From positions 1,525,709 through 1,589,708 of the forward strand of contig CAXIPT010000008.1 of NCBI GenBank assembly GCA_964030475.1: a DNA stretch of 64,000 nucleotides. The letters are read 5' to 3'. This document shows, in pieces, positions 10,768 through 22,206 of the stretch; the stretch's first letter is position 1; each line of letters starts with the position of its first letter. Source of the DNA: Tethya wilhelma. Its lineage: Eukaryota > Porifera > Demospongiae > Tethyida > Tethyidae. The position numbers and the translations under genes were made by a program. The notes below the pieces were generated by a model. It had not been told where the DNA came from. It was given only the letters and a program-made list of their open reading frames with translations, and ran no database searches.

Positions 10768-12553
10768 TTAAAACACACCACCTGCATATGTAAATATATA
10801 TATCTGCATCTTAGTCAGTGTTGTGACAACATAAATACACTATTATGTAGTGCATGATAGATACTCATGCCTATCAGCCAATGAACGTAGCTTACGTAGG
10901 GAGTGATCGATATTCATTGATATATAGTTAGTCAAGAAAATTACAAATTCTTAGTAGTTACTAACCTGTGATCTCAATGCAGGCTCCAGTGATATAGCTA
11001 CTCTTGTTTGATGCCAAGAAGGCACACAATTCACCTACTTCTACAGTTGTTGAAAGAAATAATTTAAAAAAACACACAGTCACACACTTCCACTCTATCA
11101 TGTGTGTATACCTACTGGTTTCCCAGTTCTTCCAAGAGCTACATTCTTTTTCCACTGTAAGACGCAGTATGAATTTTGGCTTAAAATTGGTACCCAGTGT
11201 GATTCCATATGCTAACCACTGGGTAACCTATAGTACTGTATAACTTACTTCCTCCAGTTCTTTTGGAGTGTCAAGTCTATCTTGCATAGGAGTATCAATA
11301 GCACCTGGGAGTACTGCATTACAACGAATTCCAAACCTATACAGTATAAATGCTTCTGTATAAGTATACTATGAAAAAGAAGGTAAAGTCAGTCTATGAG
11401 GTATCCAATAAATATAAAGTACGCATGGAAAAAATACTACATGCAAGGAAATAGGACATTCATGATTGTTAGCCTCATTCCCAGGTACTTGGTCCAATTA
11501 GTTTCCATTAGTTATAGGTGTACCCATTAGAAATTACTGGGCTTCATTTCCAGAGGGGAAACCTGCATAAATGTGGACTCACTGAAGAGCTAAGGAGACT
11601 GGGAGCAAGGCTAGGAGTCTAAAATGTTGTATAAACTGTTTAACAATAGCTGTTACCATGCATGCTTACTTTCCAAACTCTTTGGCACAAGTAATTGTTA
11701 AACCACACACACCACCCTTACTTGCACAGTAGCTAGGACAGTCAGCACCTAACTGAATAGTGACAATGGTTTTAACAACTATAATAATACATACTGCATT
11801 AATAATTATTACATGACATAAAAGCTTCCATGCAATTATGCATGCATGCATGACCATAACATGCCCATGCTGTCTAGTTTTACTTCACCTTTGCCATGAT
11901 GCTGGAGATGTTAATAATGGAGCCATTTCTAATTCCCTTTTCTACCATGTCTTTAGTAGCCTCTTGAACCACAAGATATGTTCCCTGATGTATTATGATG
12001 CATACATAATTATTAGTAATAAACATTATTAGACCTTGAAACTCAATTAAGTGCCTGCCTCTGTACATATAAAATATTATAGATAATAATTCTACATACC
12101 TTTAAGTTGGTTTTCATAATTGCATCAAAACCACTCTCAGTTTCATTGGAGAAGGTGTCTCTGGTGCCTATCCCAGCAGAGTTCACAACAATTGTTAGAG
12201 GGAGGTCCTCTCCAAAAGATGACTCTAGTGAACCAAACAATGAGGTAACTTGAGCAGAAATGGATACGTCAACTTCGAACGGAAGAAACATTGAATTCTC
12301 ATGACCATTTTGTTTGGCAATCTCTTTAATGATTTTCACCGTTTCTTCGCGTTTTCAGACTGTATGTTTCCTACCACTGCCACAGAGGCTCCTTCACGAG
12401 CAAACACCTCACACACTCCACGACCAATACCACTACCTCCACCTTGACATGTGCCGCGGTGTGTGCATGTGTGTGTGTGTTGTACCTAGCCTGCTATGAT
12501 AGTATACAATCTGTCTAACCTGTAATCACTGCTAGCCTCGACTTCAAGGACAT
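10768..12553 (-). pseudogene. SDR-B: HSD17B8-like SDR with a 2-bp frameshift in exon 2
   Basis: Exons on the minus strand: 12520-12553, 12100-12442, 11889-11984, 11670-11752, 11249-11336, 11112-11145, 10966-11040, 10768-10781. All lengths equal those of SDR-A except exon 2, which is 343 instead of 341 nt. The extra two bases (a duplicated CG near 12349-12351) turn the SENEET codons out of frame. All other elements are kept: MSLKSRLAVIT start, GGGSGIG, NSAG, SYCASK catalytic pair, ITGACIEITG, and last exon GVF followed by TAA. A single fresh lesion fits either a young pseudogene or a sequencing error. Confidence 0.85.
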
Positions 12554-12757
12554 CTCATAGTCTTACAGACGAAGTCTCCCACACTGGGTACTGCACAAAA
12601 CCCCTCAGGCTGTCTTCACACAGCACAAACCACACCCCAAAAGTGAGCCATTAGCTATACTTGCCCCTCCCACTCTACACAATCATGCAACGGTATACAC
12701 AACAATCAGCAATGAGCAAAAGGCATTAATACTGTAACAATAATTACTTGTATGACT
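12554..12757. other. Spacer between SDR-B and the 3' end of SUOX-2
   Basis: About 200 bp, no ORF. The 5' flank of SDR-B meets the 3' end of SUOX-2, so SUOX-2, SDR-B and SDR-A are head-to-tail on the minus strand. Confidence 0.4.
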
Positions 12758-14450
12758 TTACCCTTCTTTCACACTAACTACAATTCTATGCCAAGCTGTT
12801 GACAGATATCCACGGACATTCCACAGAGGACCAGAAGTATCTGGTTGAACGTTATACGATGTGTCCACAGCTTTGCAACACAATTCAACTTCTCCTGTAT
12901 TGTTTGGCACTTGAACAGTGGCTGTCCACAGAGTCCATGCCCATGCTTTTCCTCTGGGCTGATCAGAGCCTTCCAGTAGGTCAGCTGTCTGCCATGTCTT
13001 TCCTCCATCACACGAGACATCCACTCGTACTATACCTCGTCCTCCTCCACTCCATGCTATTCCACTCATAGTCACACTGCTAGAGTCTATAGAAGAGCCG
13101 TCCTCTGGGGAGTAGATTATACTCTGTACTGGCATTTCCTGGATGGCAGGTGCTGTTGAAGCGTCCATGTGCTTCCAGTCCATAGATGGGGGAAAACCCT
13201 TGTACAATATTTGCTGCCAAATTCCTCTGTGCTCCTCTTTACTAGCTACGATTCTCTTCACCCATTTCACATTGCGTGCTCCTAAATGTCCAGGGACAAT
13301 TGCTCTCAGTGGGTAGCCATGATCGCGAGGCATATCTTCTCCATTCATCTTGTAGGCTAAAAGACAGTCTCCTCGTTTATCCATGGCTTTGTGTATTGGA
13401 ATAGAAGCTCCATATGTTTCATTGGTGAGTGGGTCGTGATCAAGACCTTCAAAATGTATGTGCTCTACAGGAGTGTAGTCTTCTGCTTCTCTGATTCCAG
13501 CATAAAGCAGAACATCACGAAGTTGGACACCTGTCCACTCAGCGGTACCAATTAGACCACCCTTACAATCATACATAAGTGGTTTAACTCCACCAAGATC
13601 GTGCTCTCTGTTTCCCGCACATTGGAGTGTTGCAGTAACAGTGTACTCGGAAAATTTTGTTTTCAATTCATTTAATGTCAATTTCATTGTTTCAATTCCC
13701 TCACCACTTATTTCCAGGCAGAAATCTTGTGGGTCTACAAGAGGCACAGGAAAATGATTGCGAATATAGAAAAGATCATTTGGTGTTAGAAATCTCTTTA
13801 CTAACAGAGATGTTGGTGTTTCAGCACAAAATGGTTTCTTCAAAACTGGGTTTATGCTCAAGAGAGGAGATCGCACTGGATCAGCAATGTAGTGATCTTC
13901 CTGTGCTAGCTTGGTATGTTTGCACTGATCCTCAGCGGCAACATTACCAATTCGCCACTCCTCTAACATAGAATAAACTTCTTCATTGTTATGAAATGAG
14001 TAAGCTTGCCAGAATGGTTCAAGCTGTTTTCCAGCAGCTAGCAACAAGTTATCACTCCCTCCTGGATGAAGCTTCAGAAACTCTGTAATATCGTACACTC
14101 CATCTCCATACATCACCCACACACCTGATTGGTGAGTGACGTGCTTAGTTACCTCCTCTAGAGAGAAAACTGGCAGACCATCCACTGCTTGATCTACTTC
14201 AGGATCTAATTCTCTTTTACCTTTAATTGTTGGAGGCTCATAATCTAGAACAGAAGAATATGAAGTGCTGTGACGATACCACCATGCCAATCCGGACGCC
14301 TGCAGCGGCTGCTCCCAATGATCCAAGAGCCTGAAGCAGGCTTAATCTAGTCCTTGTACTGCTGAAACAGAAGCTCAAACTTCTGCTGGTCAAAATTTGG
14401 CAGACTCCCAGTCTGAAACAGTGTGAAGAACTGTATCTTTGCCTTTCCAT
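12758..14450 (-). CDS. SUOX: Sulfite oxidase, copy 2, leader out of frame
   Basis: The main frame runs 14326-12758 (522 aa) with a cytochrome b5 domain (HPGG), DLFYIRNHFPVP, the molybdenum-cysteine motif TLQCAGNRE, GTAEWTGVQLRDVL and a C-terminal dimer domain almost identical to SUOX-1. The 5' part of that frame starts with an un-leader-like MDHWEQPLQASG. In another frame, an ATG at 14450 opens a Ser/Arg-rich, hydrophobic segment (MERQRYSSSHCF, then LLQALGSLGAAAAG) that resembles a mitochondrial leader and the SUOX-1 N-terminus. The two frames would join if one base near 14270-14285 were absent. So a 1-bp insertion, real or from sequencing, probably separates leader from enzyme. Confidence 0.88.
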
Positions 14451-14905
14451 AATTCACAATACCTGGTAATGGTCGATCGTCGAGTCAACACCGTACACGT
14501 ACGTACACGTACGTACACGTACGATTACGTTAACGTTACGATCTCGTACGACGCGACGTCACGTACTTCGACTACATATGTATACGCTATACTAATAGTG
14601 CGCATGCGTACACGTGCACATAGTCGTGCACGTCTACATGACATTGTACTAAGTACATTCCCTTCCCTTCCCTGATTATGTACTCTTGATGTACACAATT
14701 CTACATTATCTGTACGGGCAGCACATAATAATGAATGGCCAAGATATTCCTGGCTAAGGACTGTCACACTAAATTTCGTCCCTCCTACACGTGGTCCCCC
14801 CGGACCATATACAGTGCAATAGAGTATGCAAGTTTTCGTCTAGGTAGATAATTGATAATATATCTGTACAAAAAGTATATTCTTAATATATATTAGCTAT
14901 TATTA
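14451..14905. other. Spacer between the 5' end of SUOX-2 and the TPR gene
   Basis: It contains CGTA-rich simple sequence (about 14495-14530, ACGTACGTACACGTACGTAC). No gene is seen. Confidence 0.45.
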
Positions 14906-16561
14906 TTAAGAATCAACAAAACAGCTTTTGCCTGCTTTAGTAGCACAGAAACACGATGATCTGATCTTTACATCAGCTCTAACACTGGCTATTTTATATT
15001 TGGTATACATTATATTTCCTTCTTCTGTTTTGTTTTGCTGATTCAGTGCCTGATGGAGTCCAAATAAAGCCCAAAGGTTGTTTTTGTGGAATAGGAGGTC
15101 TTCACGATAGACCTCCTCTGCTTCAGCAGCATGCCCTTGCTCTAGCAAGAGAGCACCCAAAGCATGTCTTGCTGGCATCATCCAGCCCCATCGATCATCA
15201 TATTTTAATCTTTTGTCTCGCTTCACAGCTATTCGGAGGTGCTGATAAGCCACCTCATAATTCCCTTTATGGTACTCAATTTCTCCTTCAAGGATAGCCT
15301 CAGCAACATTTAGAATACCGGTGTGGTCCTCATTATTGATCAGTACTTGTTTATTTGTCATCAAAAACTTTCCTTCAAGTGATTTATCACGAATAGCTTG
15401 TTGGAATTTCTTGCGCTCACCATTAGCTTCCTATAATGCAGCAAAAGCAACTCCACGAGCATAGTGTGACACTGCAATCACAGCTGGATAGAGCTGCTTA
15501 TCTTCTTTCATGGGACGAGTAACAATCTCTTCCCAGCGACCAAAACGGACCAAAACATGCCATGGAATGCTAGCAAATGCATCTAAAAATTTTGGCCCAA
15601 CTTCACTCACAGAGCAAGTCACTGCATCATTTCCAAGTTGTTTCTCTGCAGCTTCAGCAAGACTCAGTGCTGTAGAGAACTGTCCATCAAACATTGCAGC
15701 CAAGGCTCCAAAATGGTAGTTGTGCATTCGATAAACCTTGTAAAACTCGTTATCAAAACCAGTTTGCGTGACATAAGTTTCATCTGCAGCAATAGCTCTC
15801 TAAGACTTGTTGATATCTACAGCTTTGTCATAGTGGCCTAGCCACATCTCAATATGACTGGGCATGTGAATGAGATGACCTTGGCCTGGGACTCGGGTAC
15901 GTAGCACTTTGGCAGCTGGCAGAGCTCTTTCTGGATCTGGAGACAGCTCCATTGTGTGAATATAGAAATGACATAGACCGGGATGAGTAGGACTAATTTG
16001 GAGAGCTTTTTCAAGAACAGTTACCAGTTCTTCAGTTTCCGGAATGGCTGGCTTAATGTCTGGAAGTGATGTCCACAGCTCCCAGGGGGCAATCATCATC
16101 AGAGCCTCTGCAAATAGAGCAGCAATGTCAGTATCTTCCTCAAATTGGTGATAGACTTCTCTCATTGCACTAGCATACTGGCTTGTAGATTCTTTTGAAA
16201 TCTTTTTGGTATCCTTGGAGAATCTTAGACCGTGAGCATTGATCAGAGCAGTCTCCCACTGTAAACCAGGACTCTCAAGCTCCTGAGTCACCATCTCCAA
16301 AGCCTTGTCTGTTTCTTCATAACTTTTACTCACATCAAGACCAATTAAGTTATTAATATTTGGAGCATAGCAGTAGGCAATGTACAAATGAGCAATAGCA
16401 CAGTTCTTATCAAAGCTGAGTGCTTTCTGAAAACATCTGATAGCATCTTCGTGATTAAATCCATACATTTGTGAGATTCCTCTGTCCATCCACTCCTGGC
16501 ACTTAACAGAAGAGGTGGTTACGGTCTTTTTTACGCATAGTTCTAGGGACAAGTGAGCCAT
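14906..16561 (-). pseudogene. TPR-repeat protein of bacterial type, single exon, two in-frame TAG codons
   Basis: One frame runs from ATG 16561 to TAA 14906 (552 codons including the stop), broken only by TAG at 15800-15802 and TAG at 15431-15433. Translation on both sides of each stop fits the same family. Seen: helical pairs such as YGFNHEDAIRCFQKALSFD and IAYCYAPNINN, then LFAEALMMIAPWELW, THPGLCHFYIHTMELS, GQGHLIHMPSHIEMWLGHYD, RAIAADETYV, MHNYHFGALA and HYARGVAFAAL. Bacterial ~550-residue TPR proteins carry the same block order; plants and fungi also have relatives. Lack of introns in an intron-rich neighbourhood fits gene transfer or retrocopying, but this is inference. A duplicate head lies at 6644. 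Confidence 0.82.
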
Positions 16562-16626
16562 TCTTCAACTATTAGTGATGAGCGCAACATGTGAACATTC
16601 GGCTGCGTCGAGTGTAAGCATAGATA

Positions 16627-17876
16627 TGTCACTGGAATTTTGGTCCTGAAAATTTTGGTCCCCCGGACCAAAATTTTCAAGGAATTATCTGAAATTTTTG
16701 GTCCCGGCCCATTTTTTTCAGAATTGTACATTGAAAATTTTGATCCCCCACTGAAAATTTTGGTCCTAGGTGTGCGCTACCCCAGACCATAATTTTCAGC
16801 CTACCAATTAAAAGTTTTGGTCTGGGACCAAATTTTTCAGATGTGGTCCCTGAAAAAATATTGTCCCCCTACTGCCCCTAGCCAGAATGGCTATATGCAT
16901 ACTGCGGTACTGTTGTTAGTGGTAGGAAGCTTTCAGAGTTGAGAGCTGTGTTTTTATATTAGATGCTAATGATAATTTTCATAATTAAACAAACTATGAA
17001 CAGTACAAAAAGTATAATTTGAAGAACAAAAAGAGGAGGCTTGGATGGTGATCGATCAATTGAAAATGGTTGCAGCTGAAGCTTGCCAGATCAAACGGAG
17101 TTTGTATTCTCTTTTCTTTTTCCTTAAATCTGCATCTCCTAGGTCTAGCTGTTGCACCAGGGAAACTGAATCTTGGAGGTAACAGCCTCCTCTATAATAT
17201 GGCATCCATGCAAATATGTTAGGATGATGTTTTGTAGTTGCAGAACTTGATACCAGAGATCCGTGAGTGGCATTGCAATGGTTCAAATTCAAATCAATGC
17301 AGCAAACCCATATTATGTAATGAGTGGTAGATTTATTCATGGCTTTGTCCTTTGTGTTCAAAGTAATGATACTGTTTACTACTGAAATTGTGTTTATATT
17401 GTTTATCGGTCAATCGGAGGCAATCAAGCATTTGACTGGATATCTGTGTGTAACTATGTTACTTTTTTTTTGTTTTATGACTGATTTTGATATGCTATTA
17501 ATGGTAAACTGAGTTGATTTGGTAAGAATTGTTTTAGTGAAAAGTTGATGTATATTGACTTGTGGAAAGTTGTACTTAGAAGATGATCACGTGCACGTCA
17601 GTGGGAGTTGTGTGCTGCCGCCACCAGGTACAGGGTCTGTCAGTGTGAAGGTTCATGGAACTGCAACAGAGTTTGTAGAGTCTACTCTTACATTTACTTA
17701 GACTTGTTCTACCCAGAAGTATCTTATAACAGAGTCTATAAAGCAGCCTGTGGCTAGTGAGAACTTCTTTCATACTCGGACCAAAATTTTCAGGGTAGGA
17801 CCAAATTTTTCGGTGATTCGCGAAAATTTTGGTCCGCCCGGATCAGAATTTTCGCCGGACCAAAATTTCCGTGACA
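16627..17876. mobile_element. 1250-bp non-autonomous DNA transposon, GATA target duplication
   Basis: It begins TGTCACTGGAATTTTGGTCC and ends with the near-inverse (GGACCAAAATTTCCGTGACA). Direct GATA copies at 16623-16626 and 17877-17880 flank it. The homologous sequence at 6577-6580 has one GATA and no insert. The outer about 230 bp left and 100 bp right are packed with GGACCAAAATTTTC words in both orientations (complex subterminal repeats). The interior holds no transposase. A 4-bp duplication occurs in several superfamilies (Chapaev, Sola, some Academ), so the class stays open. Confidence 0.85.
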
Positions 17877-17880
17877 GATA

Positions 17881-18490
17881 CTACCATGGATATTATAGCT
17901 CTCGGAACTAGCTCTCGGAACCGAGAGCTATAGTACCTACTACACACTTCCGGAAGTTAAGTGTGTAGTATTAATGGTACCATGGGACGTGTTACATTCG
18001 CTGGGGATGTATAAATATATTCGCGCTCAGAATCGGATAAAAATACGCGATCACAGTCGTGTTATATTTTATGTTTATGATTCCCCCCCTCCCCCCATCC
18101 CTCCTCTCCACTCACCATTATTATTCCATTATTTATATTTATTATTTTTTTGATTGATAGCTGGCATGATTATAATTTATAGTAATAATTATAATAATTA
18201 TAAACAGTTAGTGCTAGGTCTAGGGTAGTTTTAATGCTGTAGATATTATCTATGATAATGGACGTGTATTACACTTATTATGCTGATCAAGTTCAGGGCA
18301 GAACCCCCTATCATTAATTGTGAACATAATAATAAGACAGATTCATACAAGTTACACAATAATGTAAGATTAAATTTGGACTCAATTCATGAAGCTATAG
18401 TGAATTAATTAGTCAACGAAAATTAAACAACACACAGCAATATTTATCATGGCCGTGCCTCATTGTCACTAAAATCTCTTGTATGGCCTC
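17881..18490. other. Hairpins and start of the duplicated MFS 3' block
   Basis: Right of the transposon is a small inverted repeat of CTCTCGG words (about 17896-17930) and then an ACACTTCCGGAAGT hairpin near 17940-17970. From about 17995 the sequence matches 21085 onward (GATGTATAAATATATT..GCGCTCAGAATC). No gene is seen. Confidence 0.5.
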
Positions 18491-19045
18491 TTAATCTGTG
18501 TCACTACAAGAAGATGCTAAGTATGGTTTAAGCTGTATACTCTCTTCATCCTTGCTTTTAGAAGCTGTGACCCCGTTCCTCATCAATAATGTGTTGTGCT
18601 CATCTGTTCTAGTATACTTGGGGCCAATGTGTTTATAGAACACAAATAACAATATTAACACCAATAATAGTGTCCCACTCTTCACAGACATGACAGCATA
18701 CGTATGCTTGTTTGTTACTTCATATGTCCAGTCACCTGTATGAAAAGTTATTAAACAGGTTCATTTTCCAAATATTGGATCTCCATACATGCAGAGAATA
18801 GAAGTGTTTCTGGATGGTTCTGAGCTTCATGGATATTTGCTAGTACTCACGGGAGGTTGATTCAAGGTATAGAAATGGTAGATACCTCATTTAAGTAAGT
18901 TAGTGAGTTGAAATTGGGAGCTTAACAAAAATGATTTATTAAAACTTTATACAATGTCATCAAAATTAATTATTAACTTACTCCATAATGGAGAGATGAT
19001 TCTTGACAGTCCACTGGATACAAGAATAGAACCCATTACAACTCC
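18491..19045 (-). pseudogene. MFS transporter, last two exons, copy cut by an N
   Basis: Minus-strand exons 18982-19045 (GVVMGSILVSSGLSRIISPLW) and 18491-18735 (DWTYEVTNKHTYAVMSVK, then the membrane segment SGTLLLVLILLFVFYKHIGP and an acidic tail ending SSCSDTD). The exon lengths 64 and 245 nt match the copy at 21602-22160. The acceptor of the first exon sits in a (TG)n tract that runs into the N at 19133, so the upstream exons are missing. It may be the same locus assembled twice (allele) or a tandem duplicate. Confidence 0.72.
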
Positions 19046-19050
19046 CTGTT

Positions 19051-19132
<82 letters not shown>

Positions 19133-19133
19133 N

Positions 19134-19561
19134 AACAGCTTGGCATAGAATTCGGTTGTTGGAAACTAAATGAAAGTGAATTATAATTATTTCTGTAAAA
19201 TTTGTACGTTATGGTATTCTTGTTCCTATAAATTATATAGGTCTAGTTTTTACATATAATGTCTTCAGAATTCTCTTGTTTTTCTGTGATAAAATACATA
19301 AGTCAGAACCAGTAGGAAACACTCAGTGTTGAACCACATGATTTTGAAACTAACAAGAGTGATATTTACTAATAGGTGAAATACACATCACAATATATAG
19401 GTGCAAAAATTTTTGCATAGTATTAGATGCATGAATTAAAACAACAACAATAAGCTCAGATAAAATACTTGTAGTAAAAACTATGACATCAAAATTAATG
19501 AGAAAAAGTTGTTTGTGCCCGGTCACGGGGGAGTCCAAGACTCGAGATCACCATTCACAGT
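19134..19561 (+). pseudogene. Third sulfite-oxidase remnant: last codons and 3' flank only
   Basis: Directly after the N at 19133 the sequence reads AACAGCTTGGCATAGAATT and then GGAAACTAAATGAAAG. These match the last codons (STAWHRI), stop and 3' flank of SUOX-1 at 6148-6540, with small indels. It is a gene tail joined at a contig edge. Confidence 0.75.
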
Positions 19562-19935
19562 CACTATATCAAAACTGCGTACAGGGATCCCAGTCTAGTG
19601 GCTGACCTCATATTGGACCATCACAAGTGCATGGAAATCAACATTACGACATCCTCGAACAGCATTCCGCGAAACTTTTCGCGATCTTCGCTCGAAAAGT
19701 TTAGAGATCGTCTTTTCGCGCGGAAAAAATTACTCCTTTGCGACCCGACTACGTTTGTATGGACATTATTATGATGTAAAAGTGCGTAGCCCCCTTTCCA
19801 AATGAAATCAAATATTTATCTATAGCATTAACACAGCAATGATATTTTCAAGGGCACTCGCGCGATCGGTTTAGATTTAATATGAACGCTCTGGATCTAT
19901 AAACAGCAGTAGCTAGTCATTGTTCAAATCATAGT
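19562..19935. other. No gene recognised
   Basis: It contains AACTTTTCGCGATCTTCGC and a nearby inverse (CGAAAAGTTTAGAGATCG) near 19670-19710, a small foldback. Nothing coding. Confidence 0.4.
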
Positions 19936-20064
19936 ATGAATTTGCAGTGTTTAGAAAGAAAAGGTAAGCCTAAGATAAACTTCTAATTATATACTGACTA
20001 GTGAGTTTAGCTCACCACTGCACAATTTTTGTAAATGTAGAAAGTTCATCATCACTTCGATAGA
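19936..20064 (+). pseudogene. 5' remnant of an MFS transporter gene (exon 1 and broken exon 2)
   Basis: ATG 19936 encodes MNLQCLERK and ends at 19963 with donor GTAAGCC. It matches exon 1 of MFS-3 at 31694-31733 (VNLQCLKRK) with the same phase. From 20041 the stretch GTTCATCATCACTTCGATAG matches exon 2 of MFS-3 (GTTTACCATCACTTCGAAAG) but hits a stop and then loses homology. Confidence 0.6.
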
Positions 20065-20179
20065 CCTGGCATGATATAGGGGGGTATGTTCCATTTTTTG
20101 ATATGCTTATAACCAGTTATTAGCAGTTAAAAGGTTATAAAATTATTTTGTCTTGATTGATCTACATCACAGTGGTACT

Positions 20180-20396
20180 GCGATGTGATGTCACGTTGTA
20201 ACAGGTTAAAACAGGTTATAGTAGATTATAATGGGTTATTAGAGGTTACAGTGGGTTACAATGTGTTGTATAGGTTGTAACAGATTAAAACAGGTTATAG
20301 TGGGTTATTAGAGGTTACAGTGGGTTACAATGTGTTGTATAGGTTGCAACAGATTAAAACAGGTTATAGTGGGTTATAAGAGGTTACAGTGGGTTA
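20180..20396. repeat. Minisatellite of GGTTATA-type words, ~68-bp higher-order unit
   Basis: About three units containing AACAGGTTATAGTGGGTTAT, AGAGGTTACAGTGGGTTACA and ATGTGTTGTATAGGTTG. Each unit is made of ~10-bp GGTTA words. The array runs into the N at 20397, so its true length is unknown. Confidence 0.8.
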
Positions 20397-20397
20397 N

Positions 20398-21601
20398 CTG
20401 TGCTACAGTAGTAATCAGATTCGATATTCATGACCAACCGGAATTGACACCCACTTACAATACACGTTGCGGTGTTACCAGATTCTGGTAACAGGGAACA
20501 AAAAGTAATTCACCAGACTCTCCCTTTCCCTGCGGAGAGTCTGGCTAGCGAGACTAGTGCAGGGTTGCAGAAGAAGCTGATGGTACTCAAAGCTAGTTCA
20601 TTTAATGACGAACTTGGCATGCAAGTTTCAGATCTTAGCTGTTAATATTTCTTGAGTTTCTCATCTAACCGAAAATGGTGTCGAAAAGTCCAAAAAATGT
20701 TCATTGAAAGTGATGTGTATGCTTTTAGCCAACCAAAATCCTGCCCAAGATGGACAAACTGGTGATCAAAGTTCTGTGTAAAGTTGTAGACCTTAGCTGT
20801 AAACGGTCGTCATTTTCTCACCTAACATATTTCCCGGAAAAGCTTCATATTGGAAGCTATATCTCTGCACCTAAAGGTTGCCATGACAACATATTGAGTA
20901 ATTGTTATAGAGTAATGACCCATATTGATGAATATCAAAAAAAAAAAATTAATTAAAGATGCTTTGTTTGGGAATTATTATATTATGCATAATCCCAAAT
21001 GGGGAATTCTACTCTATATATAGACTTGCAATTAAGCACTGTATAGTGAGCATTCGGTTGCATCGAGTGCAAGCATTCACTAGCGATGTATAAATATATT
21101 TGCGCTCAGAATCAGATAAAAATACGCGATCATGGTCATGAAATGATTATAATTATAACACAAGCGTATTAGCCTCTTCCCCAGGCCCTGTGGGACAAGA
21201 CTAATCTTTGATGCATGTGTTTGTCTCACAATAAAAATAGTAATATTATAATAACTATAGACAGTTAGTGCTAGGTCTAGGGTAGTTTTAATGCTGTAGA
21301 TATTATCTATGATAATTATTATATGCTGATCAAGTTCAGGGCAGAAAACCTCATATCATTCTGAACATAAGACAGACTCATCATACAAGTTACACGATAC
21401 ATTTATTGGACTCAATTCATGATTCTTTAGTGAAGTAAAATTAATTAGTTAATGAAAACTAAACAACACAGCTGTTAATCATGCACTCACAAAAAGAAAA
21501 AAAAAAGAATAATATGGAGAGGAGGGGTGGGGAGTCATAAAACATAAAAACAATATTTATCATGGCAGTGGCTCATTGTCAGTGAAATTTCTTGTATCTT
21601 C
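20398..21601. other. Intergenic: dispersed repeat and duplicated flank, no gene seen
   Basis: A CCAGACTCTCC foldback repeat is at about 20512-20560. From about 21045 the sequence matches the 5' flank of the TPR gene (CATTCGGTTGCATCGAGTGC) and then the 18.0-18.4 kb block, showing a duplication breakpoint. Confidence 0.5.
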
Positions 21602-22159
21602 TTAATCTGTGTCACTACAAGAAGATGCTAAGTATGGTTTAAGCTGTATACTCTCTTCATCCTTGCTTTTAGAAGCTGTGATCCCATTCCTCATCGATAA
21701 CTTGTTGTGTTCATCTGTTCTAGTTGACTTGGGGCCAATGTGTTTATAGAACACAAATAACAATATTAACACCAATAATAGTGTCCCACTCTTCACTGAC
21801 ATGACAGCATACGTATGCTTGTTTGTTACTTCATATGTCCAGTCACCTGTATGAAAAGTTATTAAACAGTTTCATTTTCACATGTAATCTCCAAATTTGG
21901 ATCTCCATACATGCAGAGAGTATAGAAGTGGTTCTGAACTTCATGGATATTTGCTAGTACTCACGGGACGTTGATTCAAGGCATAGAAATGGTAGATACC
22001 TCACTTAACTAAGTTAGTGAGTTGAAATTGGGAGCTTAACAAAAATGATTTATTAAAACTGTATACAATGTCATCAAAATTAAATTATTAACTTACTCCA
22101 TAATGGAGAGATGATTCTTGACAGTCCACTGGATACAAGAATAGAACCCATTACAACAC

Positions 22160-22206
<47 letters not shown>

